Positions 7,590 to 18,069 of a DNA stretch of 64,000 nt are shown here, one piece after another. Location: positions 13,207 to 77,206 of the forward strand of contig CAYQJU010000006.1 of assembly GCA_964417875.1 (NCBI GenBank). The letters are read 5' to 3'. This DNA is from ZC4RG30 sp964417875. Its GTDB lineage: Bacteria; Pseudomonadota; Gammaproteobacteria; Steroidobacterales; Steroidobacteraceae. The position numbers and the translations under genes were made by a program. The notes beneath the pieces are model-generated. The model did not search any database. It was not told the origin of the DNA and saw nothing but the letters and a program-made list of their open reading frames with translations. How positions within the stretch are numbered: position 1 is the stretch's first letter; every line of letters begins with the position of its first letter.

Positions 7590-9083
7590 ATGGACTCCAT
7601 CCTCGAAACCATCAACTCCTGGATCTGGAGTCCGCCCCTGATCTGGCTGTGCCTGGGTGCGGGACTGTATTTCTCGATCCGCACCCGCTTCATGCAGGTG
7701 CGCGGCCTCGGCGAGATGTGGCGACTGCTGTTTGCCGGCAGGCGTTCGCCGGCGGGCGTGTCGCCATTCCAGGCGCTGGCCATGTCGCTCTCCGGTCGCG
7801 TTGGCGTGGGCAACATCGCCGGCGTAGCCACAGCGATCGCCTTCGGCGGACCGGGCGCGGTGCTGTGGATGTGGGTGGTGGCCTTCCTCGGCGCCTCCAC
7901 CGCCTACGTGGAATCGACCCTGGCACAGATCTACAAGGAAAAGGACGCCCGCGGGCAGTACCGCGGCGGACCGGCCTACTACATCGAGAAGGCGATGGGG
8001 CAGCGCTGGTATGCGTGGCTGTTCGCGCTGGTGACGGTGCTGGCCACCGGTTTCCTGCTGCCGGGCGTGCAGGCCAATGCCATCGCGGAGAGCCTGCACA
8101 ATGCCTGGGGCGTTCCGCGACTGTTCACCGCCGCGGCGCTGCTGCTGCCGCTGGGGTTCATCATCATCGGCGGCGTGCGCCGCATTGCCTCCTTCGCGCA
8201 GGTCGTGGTGCCGTTCATGGCGCTGGGCTACATCTTGATCGCCGTGATCATCGTGGCACTGAATGCCGCGCAGGTGCCGGGCGTCATCGCGCTGATCTTC
8301 CGCAGCGCCTTCGGCGCCGAGGCGGCATTCGGTGCCATCGTGGGCCTGGCCATCGAGTGGGGCGTGAAGCGCGGCATCTATTCCAACGAGGCCGGGCAGG
8401 GCACCGGTCCGCATGCCGCCGCGGCCGCCGAGAATGCGCATCCGGCACAGCAGGGGTTCGTGCAGGCCTTCTCGGTCTACGTGGATACGCTGGTGGTGTG
8501 CTCGGCCACGGCCTTCATGATCCTGATCACCGGCCGCTACAACGTCTACGGGGCCGACAACGCGCCGCTGGTCGAACACCTGCCGGGCGTGGAGGAGGGA
8601 CCGGCATTCGCGCAGCATGCGGTGGAATCGGTGCTGCCCGGTTTCGGCCAGAGCTTTGTCGCACTGGCGCTGCTGTTCTTCGCGTTCACCACCATCGTGG
8701 CCTACTACTACATGGCCGAGACCAATGTGAGCTACATGAACCGGCATGTGCACAACCGCTACATGATCGGTGCACTGCGGCTGCTGGTGCTGCTGGCGGT
8801 AGGCTATGGAACGCTGCGCACCGCCTCGGCCGCCTGGACGCTGGGCGACATCGGCGTGGGGCTGATGGCCTGGTTCAACCTTGTCGCCATCCTGCTGGTG
8901 CAGAAGCCCGCGCTGCTCGCGCTGCGCGACTACGAGCGCCAGCGGCGCGCCGGCACCGCGGTGCGGTTCGATCCGGAGGCCCTCGGGATCCGCAACGCGC
9001 ACCTGTGGCCGGCGGCTTCGGCGCATGACAGACTCGATCCATCAACAGGGGCAGACCATGTCGGAAAACCCGGGGAAAACTGA
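7590..9083 (+). CDS. Alanine/glycine:cation symporter (AGCS family)
   Basis: This 497-residue inner-membrane protein imports alanine or glycine with Na+ or H+. Typical AGCS stretches are present: GRVGVGNIAGVATAIAFGGPGA (first part near residue 70), GQYRGGPAYYIEKAMG (about 123-138), the EWGVKRGIYSNEAGQGTGPHAAAAAE signature (about 255-280) and MAETNVSYMNRHVHNRY near residue 376. About eleven hydrophobic helices are visible. It starts 8 bases after the RluB-like gene and its end overlaps the next, dioxygenase gene by 26 bases. Confidence 0.9.
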   Translation: MDSILETINSWIWSPPLIWLCLGAGLYFSIRTRFMQVRGLGEMWRLLFAGRRSPAGVSPFQALAMSLSGRVGVGNIAGVATAIAFGGPGAVLWMWVVAFLGASTAYVESTLAQIYKEKDARGQYRGGPAYYIEKAMGQRWYAWLFALVTVLATGFLLPGVQANAIAESLHNAWGVPRLFTAAALLLPLGFIIIGGVRRIASFAQVVVPFMALGYILIAVIIVALNAAQVPGVIALIFRSAFGAEAAFGAIVGLAIEWGVKRGIYSNEAGQGTGPHAAAAAENAHPAQQGFVQAFSVYVDTLVVCSATAFMILITGRYNVYGADNAPLVEHLPGVEEGPAFAQHAVESVLPGFGQSFVALALLFFAFTTIVAYYYMAETNVSYMNRHVHNRYMIGALRLLVLLAVGYGTLRTASAAWTLGDIGVGLMAWFNLVAILLVQKPALLALRDYERQRRAGTAVRFDPEALGIRNAHLWPAASAHDRLDPSTGADHVGKPGEN

Positions 9084-9933
9084 CCGCGCAGAGCGGCGCG
9101 GCGCATCGCGTCGCGGCGTGATGGCCGGCGCCCTGGCCACGGCGGGCGGTGCCTTGTGGACCCGCGCCTTCGGTGCGGCTCCCGCTGCGGCAGAGGCCGG
9201 CGCACTGGTGGTTCCGCCATGGGACGACGTTCCCGGCTGCACGCCCAGTCCAGGCGATCGCGCCGGCCAGGGCCCGTTCTTCATCCATGAGGATGAACGC
9301 GACGATGATGTGGGCCTGTTCCGCCAGGATATCCGCGGGCAGTACGACCCCGGCGCCGAACCGGGCACCGAGATGCAGCTGCACCTGCGTCTGCTGCGCG
9401 CCGGCGCCGCCGGCTGCGCGGCGATGCCGCTGGGCAATCTTGAAGTGTATGTCTGGCACTGCGATGCGCAGGGGTTCTACAGCGGCTTCGGCGAACCCGG
9501 TGAACAGACGCCCGACGAGGTGTACCGCTTCCGTCCCAACCAGAACGACCTGGACAACAACACGCGCTTCTGCCGGGGCGCGGCGGTCAGTGATGCACAG
9601 GGCGTGGTGTCCTTCCGCAGCATCTTTCCCGGCTGGTACAACGGGCGCGACATCCATGTGCATGTGATGGTGCTGGAGCGCGGCTCGCAGTCACGCGGCC
9701 GGCGCTGGTATCGCGGCGGCGACCATGTGTTCACCACCCAGCTCTATTTCGAACCCGACCTGATCGACAGGGTGCACCGCGCCGCCGAGCCCTATCGCAG
9801 GCGCACCACGCATCCGGCCTATGCCGGCCTGATCCTCGGTGATGAGCCCGGCAGCAGTGGCCTGCGCATGAAGGGAAGTCTCGCCCAGGGCATCGTTACC
9901 GCGCAAATGCAGCTGGTTCTCGCGCGACCCTGA
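9058..9933 (+). CDS. Tat-exported intradiol ring-cleavage dioxygenase
   Basis: This 291-residue protein has a twin-arginine signal (SRRGVM at residues 17-22, then a hydrophobic Ala/Gly stretch). The catalytic domain resembles protocatechuate/catechol intradiol dioxygenases. The four expected Fe(III) ligands can be pointed to: a Tyr in LEVYVWHCDAQGFYSGF, the Tyr of FPGWYNGRDIHVHV and the two His of that same segment. It would open catechol-type rings in the periplasm. Exported members of this group are poorly studied and the substrate is unknown. ATG 9058 has AGGGGC 5-10 bases upstream. It overlaps the symporter gene. Confidence 0.83.
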   Translation: MSENPGKTDRAERRGASRRGVMAGALATAGGALWTRAFGAAPAAAEAGALVVPPWDDVPGCTPSPGDRAGQGPFFIHEDERDDDVGLFRQDIRGQYDPGAEPGTEMQLHLRLLRAGAAGCAAMPLGNLEVYVWHCDAQGFYSGFGEPGEQTPDEVYRFRPNQNDLDNNTRFCRGAAVSDAQGVVSFRSIFPGWYNGRDIHVHVMVLERGSQSRGRRWYRGGDHVFTTQLYFEPDLIDRVHRAAEPYRRRTTHPAYAGLILGDEPGSSGLRMKGSLAQGIVTAQMQLVLARP

Positions 9934-10032
9934 CCGTCGGCGGTTCATCGCGCCCGAACCGTGAGCCGCGTCACACCCGCGGTGGCGGTAACCCGTAATG
10001 TCGCCATCTCCCCCCAGCAGGAAGTACCCGGC

Positions 10033-12348
10033 ATGAGCCACCCGCAGGGCGCAATCCGCCTCCTGCTGATCGAGGATGTCGCGGCCGACGCGGAGCGCGC
10101 GTTGTACCAGTTCCGGCGCGCCGGCATTGCCTTTGAAGCACGTCGCGTGGAGACCGGCGAGGCCCTGCGCGAGGCGCTCGGGCAGTTCCGCCCGGACGCC
10201 GTGCTGTCCGATTTCACGCTGCCACAGTTCGATGGCATGTCGGCACTGCGCATCTGCCGTGAGCAGGCGCCGGAGATTCCGTTCGTCTTCCTTTCCGGCA
10301 CCATCGGCGAGGAGCGCGCCGTGGCCGCATTGCAGGCTGGCGCCTCGGACTATGTGCTGAAAGAGAATCTGACGCGACTGGTCCCGGCCGTGCAGCGCGC
10401 CATCGTCGATGCCGGCGTGCGCGCAGAGCGGGCCAGGGAGCAGGCGCAGATCGCGCGCCTCAACCGCGTGCTGCGCATGCTCAAGGGCGTCAATGACATG
10501 GTCATGCGCAGCCGCGACCGTGGCGAGCTGCTGAACGAGACCTGCCGGCTTGCCATCTCGCTCGGCGGCTATGCCATGGCGATCGCCGTGATCCGGGCCG
10601 GCGATGTACCAGCGGTGAAGGCGGTCGCCTCGCATGGCCTCGACACTGCGATGGGTGCGCAGCTGTGCGCCGCCATCGAGGCCTCCGCATCCCCGGCATC
10701 CAGCGTGGCCGGCCCGGTGCTGGGCACCGGCCGGGAGTTCGTCTGCAATGACATCGCCAGCGGCGACGGCGCCGGTCCATTCGATGCGCTGCTGCAGCAG
10801 GCAGGCCTGCGCAGCTTCGTCGCATTGCCGCTGAGCCTCGACGGGGAGCCCGTCGCGGCATTGATGCTGGCGGCGCGTGACCCGGGCCAGCTCGGCGAGG
10901 AGGAGCTGGGCATGCTGCGCGATCTTGCGCACAGCCTGTCACTCGGCCTGCAGTACGTCCATCGGGATACCCACATGCGGTTCCTGGCGCATTTCAGTCC
11001 CCTGACCGGCCTTGCGCGGCGGACCCTGTTCTGCAGCAGGCTGCGCGAGATGCTGTCGCAGCCGGATGCGCAGGCACCGGGCCAGGCGGTGGCGGTGCTG
11101 GATGTCCGGCGGCTGGGCGCGATCAATGATTCCTTCGGCCGCCACACGGGTGACCGGCTGCTGCGGCAGGTGGCCGAGACCCTGAAGCGGCATGTGCGGC
11201 AGCCGGAGCACCTGGCGCATTTCGGCGGCGGCACTTTCGCGATGCTGCTGGAGAAGCCAGCTGGTGCGACGCGTTCGTGGCAGGCCGGCATCGAGCAGCA
11301 GGCGGCGGACATCTTCGGCCAGCCCGTCCTGGTGGATGATCTTTCCATCCCGGTGTCGGTGCGCATCGGCTGCGCACTGCATCCGCAGGACGCCGAGAAT
11401 GCCACCAGCCTCGTCCAGCACGCTGAAACCGCGCTGCTGGCGGCCCGTGCCTGCGGCGAGGCGAGCGCGCGCTTTGACCTGGCCCTGCAGACGCGCAGCG
11501 TCGATACGCTGGCACTGGAGCACCGCCTGCGCTTCGCACTGGAGCGCAATGAGTTCCAGCTGCACTACCAGCCCAAGGTCAATGTCATCACGCGTCGCAT
11601 CCAGGGGGCCGAAGCGCTGCTGCGCTGGCGCGATCCGGAGCAGGGGCTGGTGTCGCCGGCCGCGTTCCTGCCGGTGCTCGAGTCCAGCGGACTGATCGTC
11701 GAGGTGGGCAACTGGGTGGTGCGGCAGGCGGCGCGCGACTGCGCGCAGTGGAGGCAGCAACGCATGCCGCCAGTGCGCATCGCAGTAAACATCGCGCCGG
11801 CACAGCTGCGCCTGCCGCATTTCGAGCAATTGTTCATGGGGGCGGTGCGTCCCTGGGCGAGCCGTACATGGGGCCTGGACATCGAGATCACCGAAGGCGT
11901 GCTGCACGAGGATGGCGAGGCGGAGGTCCGCAAGCTCGAGCGCCTGCGAGCCCAGGGTGTGCGCATCGCCATCGATGACTTCGGTACGGGCTACTCCTCG
12001 CTGAGCCGGCTCTCCGGCCTGCCGGTGGACACGCTGAAGATCGACCAGCGCTTCGTCGGCCAGATCGTGCGCAATCCGACCGGCGCCAGCGTGGTGAAGA
12101 CGGTGATCGCGCTGGCGCATGCCTTCAACATGACCTGCGTCGCCGAGGGTGTGGAACTGCAGGACGAGCTGGACCTGCTCTGGCACCTGGGCTGCGACCA
12201 GTCACAGGGTTACCTGCACTGCATGCCCTTGCCGGCGGATGAGTTCGCCAAGGTGCTGCGGCATGGCAAGGGCGTGCTGATCCAGCCGCCGGAGCCGGCC
12301 GGGGAGGACGATGAGATGCCGGAGGCGGAGGCTTCCGCAGCCTACTGA
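10033..12348 (+). CDS. REC-GAF-GGDEF-EAL cyclic-di-GMP phosphodiesterase
   Basis: The 771-residue cytoplasmic protein has a receiver domain (Asp in LSDFTLPQFDG near residue 58, Lys in DYVLKENL), a GAF-like sensor region (about 160-310), a GGDEF domain (about 315-470) and an EAL domain (about 505-750). The GGDEF site is degenerate (FGGGTFAML), so diguanylate cyclase activity is unlikely. The EAL domain keeps EALLRW, the EITEG Glu and DDFGTGYSSL, and should hydrolyse c-di-GMP. ATG 10033 has AGGAAG about 8 bases upstream; an in-frame GTG at 9961 is an alternative. It converges on the SDR gene with a 7-base overlap. Confidence 0.88.
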   Translation: MSHPQGAIRLLLIEDVAADAERALYQFRRAGIAFEARRVETGEALREALGQFRPDAVLSDFTLPQFDGMSALRICREQAPEIPFVFLSGTIGEERAVAALQAGASDYVLKENLTRLVPAVQRAIVDAGVRAERAREQAQIARLNRVLRMLKGVNDMVMRSRDRGELLNETCRLAISLGGYAMAIAVIRAGDVPAVKAVASHGLDTAMGAQLCAAIEASASPASSVAGPVLGTGREFVCNDIASGDGAGPFDALLQQAGLRSFVALPLSLDGEPVAALMLAARDPGQLGEEELGMLRDLAHSLSLGLQYVHRDTHMRFLAHFSPLTGLARRTLFCSRLREMLSQPDAQAPGQAVAVLDVRRLGAINDSFGRHTGDRLLRQVAETLKRHVRQPEHLAHFGGGTFAMLLEKPAGATRSWQAGIEQQAADIFGQPVLVDDLSIPVSVRIGCALHPQDAENATSLVQHAETALLAARACGEASARFDLALQTRSVDTLALEHRLRFALERNEFQLHYQPKVNVITRRIQGAEALLRWRDPEQGLVSPAAFLPVLESSGLIVEVGNWVVRQAARDCAQWRQQRMPPVRIAVNIAPAQLRLPHFEQLFMGAVRPWASRTWGLDIEITEGVLHEDGEAEVRKLERLRAQGVRIAIDDFGTGYSSLSRLSGLPVDTLKIDQRFVGQIVRNPTGASVVKTVIALAHAFNMTCVAEGVELQDELDLLWHLGCDQSQGYLHCMPLPADEFAKVLRHGKGVLIQPPEPAGEDDEMPEAEASAAY

Positions 12349-13064
12349 CTGTCCAGCGCCTGCCCGGTGATGCCGCGGCCCTGCGGGCCGAGCAGGCGCA
12401 GGAAGGGCTCCAGCAGCGTTTCCGGTGGCGGCAACGTGGTGATGTCTTCGGAAGGGTAGGCCTGGCGCCGCATCACCGTGCGCGCGCGCCCGGGATTGAT
12501 CGTGTTCACGCGGATGGCTGAATTGCCTTCCACTTCGGAGGCCAGCACCTGCGAGAGGCCTTCGATCGCGAACTTGGATACTGCATAGGCGCCCCAGTTC
12601 GGTCGCCCGCGACGCCCGACACTGCTCGAGGTGAAGATCACCGAGGCGTCCGCGGACTTGCGCAGCGCCGGCAGCAGCACCTGGGTGAGCGCGAACGCGG
12701 CGGTCACGTTCACATGCATGACGCGATAAAAGGTCGGCACCTCGTAATGCTCGATCGGTGTCAGCGTGCCGAGCAATGCGGCGCAATGCACCAGTCCATC
12801 GAGCCGGCCGTGGCGCTCGAGTACTGCATCGGCGATGCGGTCATAGTCGGCCGCCAGGGCTTTTTCAAGGTCGAGCACGGCCATCAGCGCGCGACCCGGT
12901 GCGATGGCCTCGCATTCCGCATGCAGGGTTCGCAGCTTGCCCTCGCTGCGTGCGATCAGCACCACCTCGGCGCCCTCGCGCAGGCAGGCCAGCGCCAGCG
13001 CGCGGCCGATGCCGCCGGTGGCGCCGGTGATGGCGATGACGCGGCCGGACAGTGCTGCGTTCAT
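12342..13064 (-). CDS. Short-chain dehydrogenase (YciK-like)
   Basis: The 240-residue Rossmann-fold oxidoreductase has the nucleotide motif TGATGGIG (residues 13-20), a Ser of FTSSSVG and the catalytic YAVSK. The sequence GRRGRPNWGAYAVSKFAIEG resembles the YciK subgroup of SDRs, whose substrates are not established. The start at 13064 (MNAALSGRVIAITG) is preferred to the longer frame and overlaps the HAD gene stop by 4 bases, so the two genes form an operon behind ubiG. Confidence 0.85.
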   Translation of the reverse strand: MNAALSGRVIAITGATGGIGRALALACLREGAEVVLIARSEGKLRTLHAECEAIAPGRALMAVLDLEKALAADYDRIADAVLERHGRLDGLVHCAALLGTLTPIEHYEVPTFYRVMHVNVTAAFALTQVLLPALRKSADASVIFTSSSVGRRGRPNWGAYAVSKFAIEGLSQVLASEVEGNSAIRVNTINPGRARTVMRRQAYPSEDITTLPPPETLLEPFLRLLGPQGRGITGQALDSQ

Positions 13065-13732
13065 TCGAATGTTCCGTCGAGCCAGTCGATGATCTGGGTG
13101 GGGTGGTCGATCATGGCATCCGGGTTCCACAGGTACGGATCATCGTCGGGCCCCAGGTATCCATAGCGGGCCACCAGCACCGGCATGACGGCCGCGCGCG
13201 CCGCCTGCACGTCGCGTTCAGCATCGCCCACATACAGGCAATGCTGCGGCGGCAGTGACAGGCTGTCGGCCGCCAGCAGCAGTGGCGCCGGGTGCGGCTT
13301 GCGCTGCGGCAGCGTATCGCCGGACACCACGCAGCCGGCCTCGCTGGCCAGGCCCAGCTGCGCCAGCAGCGGTTCGGTGAGGAAACCCGGCTTGTTGGTG
13401 ACGATTCCCCAGGGCAGGCCGCGCCGCTTCAGGGCGTCGAGCACATCGCGACAGCCGTCGAACAGCTGCGTGCCCACGGCCAGCCGCTCGCCATAGAGCT
13501 CGAGCAGGCGCAGCCGCAGGCGTTCCTGCAGGTCGGGGGCCACATCGGGAAAGCCGAGGCGGATCAGGCCGGAGGATCCATGCGACACCTGCGTGCGCGC
13601 GGTGGCATAGGGCAGCGGCTCGCGGCCCTGTTCCTCGCGGACGTGATTCAGCACGCGCACCAGGTCGGGCGCGGTATCGAGCAGGGTGCCGTCGAGGTCG
13701 AACAGCACGCCACGGATGGAGGCAGGGGACAA
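13061..13732 (-). CDS. HAD-family phosphatase, phosphoglycolate phosphatase-like
   Basis: This 223-residue HAD hydrolase has motif I FDLDGTLLD (nucleophile Asp12, acid Asp14), motif II in GIVTNKPG, the motif III Lys in QRKPHPAPL and motif IV VGDAERDVQAA. The length and the position directly after ubiG and before a YciK-like SDR match the gammaproteobacterial Gph group that often sits beside ubiG. It probably dephosphorylates 2-phosphoglycolate, but HAD substrates cannot be read from sequence with certainty. Confidence 0.83.
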   Translation of the reverse strand: MSPASIRGVLFDLDGTLLDTAPDLVRVLNHVREEQGREPLPYATARTQVSHGSSGLIRLGFPDVAPDLQERLRLRLLELYGERLAVGTQLFDGCRDVLDALKRRGLPWGIVTNKPGFLTEPLLAQLGLASEAGCVVSGDTLPQRKPHPAPLLLAADSLSLPPQHCLYVGDAERDVQAARAAVMPVLVARYGYLGPDDDPYLWNPDAMIDHPTQIIDWLDGTFE

Positions 13733-13759
13733 GGCGGTTCCTGGCAGTCGTCGCGCCCG

Positions 13760-14473
13760 TCAGGATGCGGGCGCCAGATGGGCAATGTAGTTCACGGAGA
13801 CATCGCGGTCGAGGCTGCAGCGATCGCGGAAGGGATCGTAGTGCAGGCCGGTGGTGTCGACGAGTGCCAGCCCTGCGATGCGGCCCCAGGCGGCAAGCTC
13901 TGAAGGGCGGATGAAGCGTTCGTATTCATGCGTGCCGCGCGGCAGCAGGCGCAGCACGTATTCGGCGCCGACGATGGCCAGCATGAAGGCGCGCAAGTTG
14001 CGGTTCAGCGTCGAGACGAACACCGCGCCGCCGGGGCGCGTGAGGCGGGCGAGTACATCGAGGAAGGCGCCGGGCTCGGCCACATGCTCGAGCATCTCCA
14101 TGCAGCAGACCACATCGAAGGCATGCGGCTGCTGCAGGGCCAGTTCGGCGGCATCCTGCACGCGGTAGTCGATGGCAAGGCCGGCCTCGGCGGCATGCAG
14201 CCGCGCGGTCTCGATCATCGCCGGCGCCATGTCGATGGCGGTGACGATGGCGCCGCGACGGGCCAGCGCCTCGGCCAGCAGGCCGCCGCCGCAGCCCACA
14301 TCGAGCACGCGGGCGCCCTCGAGGCCGGCGCGCGAGGCGACATAGTCGGCACGCACGGGATTGAGCCGGTGCAATGGCCTGAACTCGCCCTCGCTGTCCC
14401 AGAAGCGATGTGCGAGGGCCTCGAACTTGGCGATTTCCGCCGGATCGGCGCTGCTTTCCAGACCTTGGCTCAC
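13760..14473 (-). CDS. ubiG: Ubiquinone biosynthesis O-methyltransferase
   Basis: UbiG performs both O-methylations of ubiquinone synthesis using S-adenosylmethionine. The 237-residue protein shows FEALAHRFWD near residue 17, LHRLNPVRADYV, the SAM-binding motif VLDVGCGGGLLAEALA (about 56-71), MEMLEHV and SVNYIAH at the end, all typical of UbiG. The start is GTG at 14473. TATACT lies 7 bases upstream with no Shine-Dalgarno sequence. It diverges from gyrA. Confidence 0.92.
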   Translation of the reverse strand: MSQGLESSADPAEIAKFEALAHRFWDSEGEFRPLHRLNPVRADYVASRAGLEGARVLDVGCGGGLLAEALARRGAIVTAIDMAPAMIETARLHAAEAGLAIDYRVQDAAELALQQPHAFDVVCCMEMLEHVAEPGAFLDVLARLTRPGGAVFVSTLNRNLRAFMLAIVGAEYVLRLLPRGTHEYERFIRPSELAAWGRIAGLALVDTTGLHYDPFRDRCSLDRDVSVNYIAHLAPAS

Positions 14474-14480
14474 GGCGGCG

Positions 14481-14486
14481 AGTATA
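14481..14486 (-). promoter_or_regulatory. Candidate -10 box of a leaderless ubiG promoter
   Basis: On the minus strand TATACT is separated from the ubiG GTG by 7 bases. Transcription would start at the start codon. The -35 region is weak. Confidence 0.45.
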
Positions 14487-14531
14487 GCGCCTGAAGGTCA
14501 TGCCGGGCACCGGAAAGGGCATCCTGCATGG

Positions 14532-14537
14532 TAGAAT
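14532..14537 (+). promoter_or_regulatory. Candidate gyrA -10 box
   Basis: TAGAAT lies about 50 bases before the gyrA ATG, in the short gap to the divergent ubiG. It would give a leader of roughly 40 bases. No good -35 hexamer is seen. Confidence 0.35.
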
Positions 14538-14586
14538 CAATCGTTTGCGACGGGCCCCGGACGGGGCGTTTGGAAAGCCTGGCCGA

Positions 14587-17232
<2,646 letters not shown>

Positions 17233-17316
17233 TCAGCGCGGGCTGGCCAGTTCAGCCCGTCCGGTATTGGCCGTGCCGTGCACGGGCACAGCGCATCGCT
17301 CCGGCGTGTCCTGACC

Positions 17317-17997
17317 TCAGGTGTCGGCCCACATGCGCAGCAGGTTGTGATAAACGCCGGTGAGCTGCAGTGTCGATGGATGATCCGGTGACTGCTGCGC
17401 CAACCGCTGGATCGCCGTATCCATGTCGAACAGCAGGGCCCGCTGCGCATCCTCGCGCACCATGCTCTGTACCCAGAAGAACGAGGCGATCCGCGCGCCG
17501 CGCGTGACCGGATTCACCCGATGCAGGCTGCTGGCCGGATAAAGCACCATGTGCCCGGGCGCAAGCTTCACGGCATGCGCGCCATAGGTGTCCTCGACCA
17601 GCAGCTCGCCGCCGTCGTATTCAGAAGGCTCGGCAAGGAACAGCGTGGCCGACAGGTCGGTGCGCACCCGGTGCGGCGTGCCGCGGATCATCCGTACCGC
17701 GTTGTCCACGTGCAGGCCGAATGACTGGCCACCCGCGTAGCGATTGAACAGCGGCGGGAACACCTTCAGCGGCAGCGCCGCGGACACGAAGCGCGGATTG
17801 CGCTCCAGCGCGGCCAGGATCATCTCGCCCAGCCGGCGCGCGGCCGGTGAATCCTCGGCCAGCTGCTGGTTGTCCTTGGCACGCGCGGACTGGTGGCCGG
17901 CCGTGACGCGGCCGTCCACCCATTCGGCCGCATCGAGCAGGCCGCGCGCCTCGCGCAGCTGCGCATCCTGCAGCACGCCTGGAATGGTGATGATCAC
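17317..17997 (-). CDS. PKHD-type Fe(II)/2-oxoglutarate hydroxylase (PiuC/YbiX-like)
   Basis: The 226-residue protein is a PKHD-type dioxygenase of the YbiX/PiuC group. The iron ligands are His and Asp of GLHVDNAVR and a distal His in SSLHRVNPV; an Arg in the following GARIASFFWVQS binds 2-oxoglutarate. These genes are commonly paired with catecholate siderophore receptors, as here, and are thought to modify siderophore or receptor-linked substrates under iron limitation. GTG 17997 (VIITIPGVL) gives the family length; the open frame extends 17 codons further. It lies 72 bases downstream of the receptor gene and may share its transcript. Confidence 0.87.
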   Translation of the reverse strand: MIITIPGVLQDAQLREARGLLDAAEWVDGRVTAGHQSARAKDNQQLAEDSPAARRLGEMILAALERNPRFVSAALPLKVFPPLFNRYAGGQSFGLHVDNAVRMIRGTPHRVRTDLSATLFLAEPSEYDGGELLVEDTYGAHAVKLAPGHMVLYPASSLHRVNPVTRGARIASFFWVQSMVREDAQRALLFDMDTAIQRLAQQSPDHPSTLQLTGVYHNLLRMWADT

Positions 17998-18069
17998 GGC
18001 TTGCTTCGCATGTGGCCTGTTCCCGAAGGAGGCGCCCGCCGCCAGCATGGGCGGCGGGCGTCGCCTGCA

